Origin: MedAcidi-G1 sp002294285
GTDB taxonomy: Bacteria; Actinomycetota; Acidimicrobiia; Acidimicrobiales; MedAcidi-G1
Direction of reading: 5' to 3'
DNA length: 64,000 nucleotides
NCBI GenBank assembly: GCA_963999645.1
Contig: CAXEUY010000006.1
Coordinates: 1-64,000, forward strand
The notes below the pieces were generated by a model. It was not told where the DNA came from. It did not search any database and worked only from the letters and a program-made list of their open reading frames with translations. This document shows positions 59,855 to 64,000 of this stretch, piece by piece. A program made the position numbers and the translations under genes. Numbering within the stretch: the first letter of the stretch is position 1; every line of letters begins with the position of its first letter.

Positions 59855-62728
59855 ATGCATAGATATGTAGAAATTCTTTTGCCTGAATCCTCACAATTGC
59901 TTGCTGTATGGACCACACGCCAACTTTGGTTTGACGGATTGATTAATGGAATGGTCTTCGGCTTGTTGGCTCTTGGAATTGTTCTTATCTATCGTTCAAC
60001 ACGTGTAATTAATCTTGCAGTTGGAAACATGGGTTTACCCGCAGTGGGTCTTATGGCCTTAATGGTAATCAACTATGACTTTCCTTATTGGGTCGCATTA
60101 CCAATTGCATTGCTAGTTGGAACTTTAGTCGGCTCAATTATTGAACTTGCTGTAATCCGCCGTCTTTTCAATGCACCTAGAGTAATCGTTCTAGTTGCCA
60201 CTATTGGAATAGCGCAACTAATGCAGGCGATTTTAGCTGCATATCCTGATATCGAAAGTAAGAGAGGTGTCAGGTTCCCGGTTCCAATTTCTGGAAAATG
60301 GAATGATGTTTTCGGACTTCGAATTACTGGGCCAAAATTAACAATTTTGATAGTCGTACCACTCCTGACCATAGCTCTTTCTTGGTTTTTGAATAAAACA
60401 ATATTTGGGCAAACAGTTCAAGCCTCCGCAAATAACGCAGATTTGGCAAAATTATCAGGAATTAAACCAAAAGTGGTTTCACTTTTCGTTTGGACGGTAG
60501 CCGGAGCTCTTTCAAGTGTTTCACTCCTTCTTCTATCTGGAAGCAGAGGTTCACTTACTGGAATAACAAATCTTGGTCCCAATACCATGACTCGAGCTCT
60601 AGCGGCAGCAGTTATTGCTGGAATGTCTTCATTTCCGAGGGCTCTAATAGCAGGAATAGCCATAGGGGTTGCCCAGGCTCATATTCAATTCATTTTTCTA
60701 GATCAAGTAGGCCTTATAGATTTCATTCTTTTCTTAGTAGTAGCAATTGCAGTGGCATTTCAAAGTCGTTCTTCCATTGCAGAAGAAAGTTCATTTTCCT
60801 TCAGCCCACGTAGAAAACCAATTCCTGAAAGGCTGAACCAGTTTTGGTGGGTTAGAAATTTGTCGTCGGTGACTCTCTCACTTTTGTTAATTTTTGCCTT
60901 GATTCTTCCTTTTATCGTTACTCTGCCTTCTAGACATCTTCTCTACGCTAGTGTTCTAGCATTTGCTATCTGTGCTATCTCACTTACTGTCGTTACAGGA
61001 TGGGCAGGACAATTGTCACTAAGCCAAATGGCTTTTGCTGGTATAGGAGCACTGTCCGCCGCTGGATTTAATCGTGGCTTGGATTTTGGTGTTGGTTTAG
61101 GAGAAAAATGGCATCTTTTTTCTGTTTCTTTGCCTAAATTTCCATTTCTGATTTCAATGCTTTTAGCAAGTGTGGTAGCAGGTATCTCAGCTGCAGTGAT
61201 TGGACTAGGAGCTTTGCGCGTCAAAGGCCTCCTTCTAGCAGTTTCAACATTTGCCTTCGCTTTGGCGGCTTCACAATACATTTATCGGCGACCTGTTCTT
61301 AGCGGGGGTTATAACCAAAGCGTGCCGTTTAGAAGAGGAAATTTTGGTCCAATTGAACTAGCAAGTCAAAGATCCTATTATTTCATTTGTCTTGGAGCTT
61401 TGGTTATCACTCTTTTTCTAATTAACAAACTAAGAAAAAGTGGTATAGGAAGATCGATAATTGCTGTAAGAGAAAATGAAAATACTGCTGCTGCATACAC
61501 GGTAATGCCACATAGAACGAAATTGATTGCTTTTTCTTTAGCGGGATGTTTAGCAGGCCTTGGAGGATCTCTGTTAGGCGGTCTAGTGCAAAATATACCT
61601 TTCACTGAAAGATTCTTCATGATCAGCAATTCACTCAAAGTCGTCTCAATGATTGTGATTGGTGGACTAGGAACGCTTATGGGACCAGTGATCGGATCAA
61701 TGTGGGTAATTGGATTACCAGCTATTTGGCCAGAAAACGATCTGGTTCCACTTTTCACTTCAAGTATCGGACTTCTTGTGCTACTTCTGTATTTTCCAGG
61801 TGGTCTTGTACAAATCGCCTATTCAGCTAGAAACGCTTTATTAAATTGGGCGGAACAAAAACTTCCAATCACTCCAGTTAAAACAACTAATAAGCCACCT
61901 GAATCAATAAGGAAAAACCTCGACTCCGTTCCAATTTACGGAACTGTATTAGAAACTAAAAATGTTTCAGTTTCATACGGTGGTCTTATTGCAGTTAACG
62001 CTGTGAATATAAATGTTGCCGCGGGAGAAGTCGTGGGGCTTATCGGAACTAATGGCGCTGGTAAGTCGACGCTGATGAATGCTATCGGAGGCTATGTTAA
62101 TTCAACCGGCAATGTAACTCTCTTGGGTGATGACGTCACTTCCTTAACGGCAGCAAAACGGTCTCGAAAAGGTTTGGGTCGAACTTTTCAAGCTGCTCAA
62201 CTTTTCCCCGAATTAACTGTTAGGGAAACAGTGCAAGTAGCGCTTGAAGCCAGGCACCGCACCCGGCTATTACCTACCGCCTTATCTTTTCCAAATGCAA
62301 CTCGTAGTGAACTTAAAAAAACTAACCAAGCCACAGAACTGATTGACTTTTTAGGATTAGGCAGATATGCCGACTCGTTTATTGCCGAACTGTCTACTGG
62401 AACAAGAAGAATAGTTGAATTGGCAGGTCTTTTAGCTTTAGATGCAAAAATGTTATGTCTGGATGAACCTACGGCTGGCATCGCCCAAAGAGAAACCGAA
62501 GCTTTTGGTCCGCTTCTAAAACAAATACAACAAGAACTTGGTGCATCCATGCTTGTTATTGAACACGATATGCCAATGATCATGGCGCTTTCTGACCGTG
62601 TTTACTGTCTAGAAGCAGGAACAGTCATCTCGGAAGGTAAGCCTTCTGAAGTTAGAAACGATCCTATTGTTATAGCTAGTTATTTAGGAACAGACACTAG
62701 AGCTATTAGTCGGAGTGATATGCAATAG
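59855..62728 (+). CDS. Branched-chain-type ABC transporter fusion LivH-LivM-LivG
   Basis: A 957-residue fusion of three subunits that are normally separate. Residues about 20-300 are a LivH-like permease (GMVFGLLALGIVLIYRSTRVINLAVG), about 335-655 a LivM-like permease (YAVSLTVVTGWAGQLSLSQMAFAGIGALSAA region; GLGTLMGPVIGSM), and about 700-957 a LivG-like ATPase with Walker A GTNGAGKST near 731, signature LSTGTRR near 846 and Walker B MLCLDEPTAGI near 866. It starts directly after the MFS-LivF stop, so the two polypeptides would form the full transporter. No substrate-binding protein gene is seen in the window, so the substrate cannot be inferred. Confidence 0.93.
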   Translation: MHRYVEILLPESSQLLAVWTTRQLWFDGLINGMVFGLLALGIVLIYRSTRVINLAVGNMGLPAVGLMALMVINYDFPYWVALPIALLVGTLVGSIIELAVIRRLFNAPRVIVLVATIGIAQLMQAILAAYPDIESKRGVRFPVPISGKWNDVFGLRITGPKLTILIVVPLLTIALSWFLNKTIFGQTVQASANNADLAKLSGIKPKVVSLFVWTVAGALSSVSLLLLSGSRGSLTGITNLGPNTMTRALAAAVIAGMSSFPRALIAGIAIGVAQAHIQFIFLDQVGLIDFILFLVVAIAVAFQSRSSIAEESSFSFSPRRKPIPERLNQFWWVRNLSSVTLSLLLIFALILPFIVTLPSRHLLYASVLAFAICAISLTVVTGWAGQLSLSQMAFAGIGALSAAGFNRGLDFGVGLGEKWHLFSVSLPKFPFLISMLLASVVAGISAAVIGLGALRVKGLLLAVSTFAFALAASQYIYRRPVLSGGYNQSVPFRRGNFGPIELASQRSYYFICLGALVITLFLINKLRKSGIGRSIIAVRENENTAAAYTVMPHRTKLIAFSLAGCLAGLGGSLLGGLVQNIPFTERFFMISNSLKVVSMIVIGGLGTLMGPVIGSMWVIGLPAIWPENDLVPLFTSSIGLLVLLLYFPGGLVQIAYSARNALLNWAEQKLPITPVKTTNKPPESIRKNLDSVPIYGTVLETKNVSVSYGGLIAVNAVNINVAAGEVVGLIGTNGAGKSTLMNAIGGYVNSTGNVTLLGDDVTSLTAAKRSRKGLGRTFQAAQLFPELTVRETVQVALEARHRTRLLPTALSFPNATRSELKKTNQATELIDFLGLGRYADSFIAELSTGTRRIVELAGLLALDAKMLCLDEPTAGIAQRETEAFGPLLKQIQQELGASMLVIEHDMPMIMALSDRVYCLEAGTVISEGKPSEVRNDPIVIASYLGTDTRAISRSDMQ

Positions 62729-62731
62729 GTA

Positions 62732-63835
62732 TTAATCGGCATCACTTCCAGACCTGCCATCTAATAAGTCTCTTCTTATTTGAGAATCTGGTTTTTCAAC
62801 TATTACCTGATTTTCAACTTCTCTTACCCAGACAGTTCTTTGAGGGAAAGGTATCTCTATTCCATTTTCATCGAAAGCCTTTTTAAGACGAGCTCTTATT
62901 TTTCTTGCAGTCGACCATTGTTCTCCCGCTTCAGTTTTTACCGCTAAGCGAATAGAAATCGAATCGGCTCCAAAATTTTGAACACCCCAAATTTCAGGCT
63001 CTTCAATAATTGTTGCGGTTTCAAGGTCTTCTTTCCATAAGTCATCAGCAACTTCTTTAATAACACTTGCTGCCAAGTCAATATCAGTGTCATAAGCGAC
63101 ATCGATATCTAGAACAGAACGAGCCCATATTTGTGAAGAGTTGCACACTCGACGAATTTCCCCATTAGGTACAACCCAAACTGCTCCATGAACATCACGA
63201 AGAACTGTAGTTCTTAAAGAAACCCGTTCAACTGTGCCTGATGCTTCTCCAAGGTCAACAAAATCTCCTTCCGCATACTGATCTTCAACAAGTATAAATA
63301 TGCCTGCAATAAAATCTGATACTGCTGATTGAGCTCCAAAACCAACAGCGAAACCTACAATTCCAGCTCCAGCAATTAAAGGACCTAAATCAAATCCGAT
63401 TTCTCCTAACACCAACAAAAGTCCCAAACTACAAGTAGTTAAAGTTGCAACCGTGCTGAGTAAGCCTCCAAGCGTTTTGGCACGCTGACGTGACCTTTCG
63501 GCTCTTTCTCTATTTTTTTGGAGTCGAGCTTTTGCCCGCCTTCCAACTCGTGCAACCAGGGCATCTGACTTTTCCTCATCTTCGAGTAAGGGTCTTTCTT
63601 TTACAAGCCGCTCTACAACTGTGCTAATGGCTTTTTTAAGTATTCGATTAGCTATATAAGACCCCAAAAGTATCAATAATATTTTTAGAGGTTTTTCAAC
63701 ACTCCAAGCCAATACTTCCGCTAGACGTTCATTACCTGAAATATCCCAAATCCACTCACAGACAAAACTTGGCTCTGACCCACAAGCGTCAGACAATCCA
63801 GATGCATCTACTTGAGCAAAAATCTGTTTGAACAT
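62732..63835 (-). CDS. MscS-family mechanosensitive ion channel
   Basis: A 367-residue channel. Three hydrophobic segments (about 36-56, 125-150, 155-175) precede the Gly/Ala-rich pore helix (GPLIAGAGIVGFAVGFGAQSAVSDFIAGIFILVEDQYAEGDFV) and the cytoplasmic beta domain (ASGTVERVSLRTTVLRDVHGAVWVVPNGEI). It ends with a C-terminal cage region (IEIPFPQRTVWV). The frame opens at GTG 63850, but GGAGG lies 8 nt before the ATG at 63835. A long charged, basic region (about 75-115) lies between the first and second helices. It relieves osmotic downshock. It is convergent with the LivHMG fusion. Confidence 0.93.
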   Translation of the reverse strand: MFKQIFAQVDASGLSDACGSEPSFVCEWIWDISGNERLAEVLAWSVEKPLKILLILLGSYIANRILKKAISTVVERLVKERPLLEDEEKSDALVARVGRRAKARLQKNRERAERSRQRAKTLGGLLSTVATLTTCSLGLLLVLGEIGFDLGPLIAGAGIVGFAVGFGAQSAVSDFIAGIFILVEDQYAEGDFVDLGEASGTVERVSLRTTVLRDVHGAVWVVPNGEIRRVCNSSQIWARSVLDIDVAYDTDIDLAASVIKEVADDLWKEDLETATIIEEPEIWGVQNFGADSISIRLAVKTEAGEQWSTARKIRARLKKAFDENGIEIPFPQRTVWVREVENQVIVEKPDSQIRRDLLDGRSGSDAD

Positions 63836-63891
63836 CACTTTCACCTCCACAGTGACAGTAATTGATAACTAACACTGAAACACAGGTTAAT

Positions 63892-64000
63892 TCAACCAAT
63901 TAATCCTGCTAAAGACCAAACTGCAACAACTAAACCGACAATTATATAAATAGAGCTACGCCAAAATGGTGCTCTATTCAGATTTTCAGCACCTCGGTTT
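63892..64000 (-). CDS. C-terminal tail of a membrane protein (partial)
   Basis: The minus strand holds an open frame that enters from the right edge and stops at 63892-63894. The last 35 residues end with NLNRAPFWRSSIYIIVGLVVAVWSLAGLIG, a basic stretch then one hydrophobic helix, so it is probably the C-terminus of a membrane protein. It lies 56 bp upstream of the MscS start, on the same strand. Too little remains to identify the family. Confidence 0.55.
   Translation of the reverse strand, partial: NRGAENLNRAPFWRSSIYIIVGLVVAVWSLAGLIG

Overview
This 64 kb window is one contiguous stretch of an AT-rich (by eye, not computed), gene-dense bacterial chromosome. The gene families point to an uncultured, probably marine, actinobacterium of the Acidimicrobiia type. 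The supporting genes are a GlnR-like regulator directly downstream of glnA, a WhiB7-like protein with an AT-hook, HspR at the end of a dnaK-grpE-dnaJ operon, an EtfD-like membrane Fe-S oxidoreductase, an actinobacterial caa3 oxidase operon with ctaG, paired acyl-CoA dehydrogenases, and Thr-rich stalks on secreted proteins. Intergenic gaps are short and several convergent genes overlap at their stop codons, as in streamlined marine genomes. I see no prophage, insertion sequence or CRISPR array. The taxonomic call is inference from gene families only.

Layout. 0-0.5 kb: 5' part of a Met/Pro-repeat membrane-anchored protein. 0.6-4.75 kb: nitrogen island with a nitrilase and eukaryotic-type GSII on the minus strand, divergent from GSI and a GlnR-like regulator. 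4.75-8.2 kb: small membrane protein, RidA, a compact fused [2Fe-2S]/molybdenum-hydroxylase-like protein, a divergent thioredoxin-fold lipoprotein and an A-type Fe-S carrier. 8.4-14.6 kb: Zn-ribbon protein, an acyltransferase with an ankyrin insert, GFA-type protein, 2OG-Fe(II) oxygenase, YjbR-like protein, aldehyde dehydrogenase and a YeiH-type transporter. 14.7-19.8 kb: tRNA-Lys, secreted proteins, DUF4031 protein, methyltransferase, dUTPase, oligoribonuclease and MBL hydrolase. 19.8-22.8 kb: a whiB7-like gene preceded by a small upstream ORF and an intrinsic terminator, then a thioredoxin lipoprotein, CcdA-like protein and a poly-gamma-glutamate-hydrolase-like protein. 22.8-25.5 kb: pdxH, two crcB genes, serS. 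25.5-34.6 kb: cytochrome oxidase operon (ctaG, F, E, D, C, then a 263-residue membrane protein, a second subunit III and a degenerate subunit I) with ctaB. 34.7-40.5 kb: SDR, tRNA-Glu/Asp/Phe, paired acyl-CoA dehydrogenases, SDR and thiolase. 40.6-46.9 kb: tyrosine phosphatase, HAD hydrolase, malic enzyme, pyrE, purB, purA. 47-51 kb: hspR-dnaJ-grpE-dnaK. 51-55.4 kb: gpmA, etfD-like, dcd, HD protein. 55.6-62.7 kb: proline-racemase-family enzyme, ornithine-cyclodeaminase-family enzyme, and a branched-chain-type ABC transporter encoded by only two fused polypeptides, one carrying an MFS domain. 62.7-64 kb: MscS channel and the C-terminal tail of another membrane protein.

How the parts fit. The nitrilase can release ammonia that either glutamine synthetase captures, under the adjacent GlnR-like regulator. 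The acyl-CoA dehydrogenases, hydroxyacyl dehydrogenase and thiolase would feed electrons to the quinone pool through ETF and the EtfD-like protein, ending at the caa3 oxidase. The most unusual items are the degenerate oxidase subunit I with its own subunit III, the MFS-ABC fusion transporter, the compact molybdenum-hydroxylase-like fusion, the whiB7-type attenuator leader, and the acyltransferase with an ankyrin insert.
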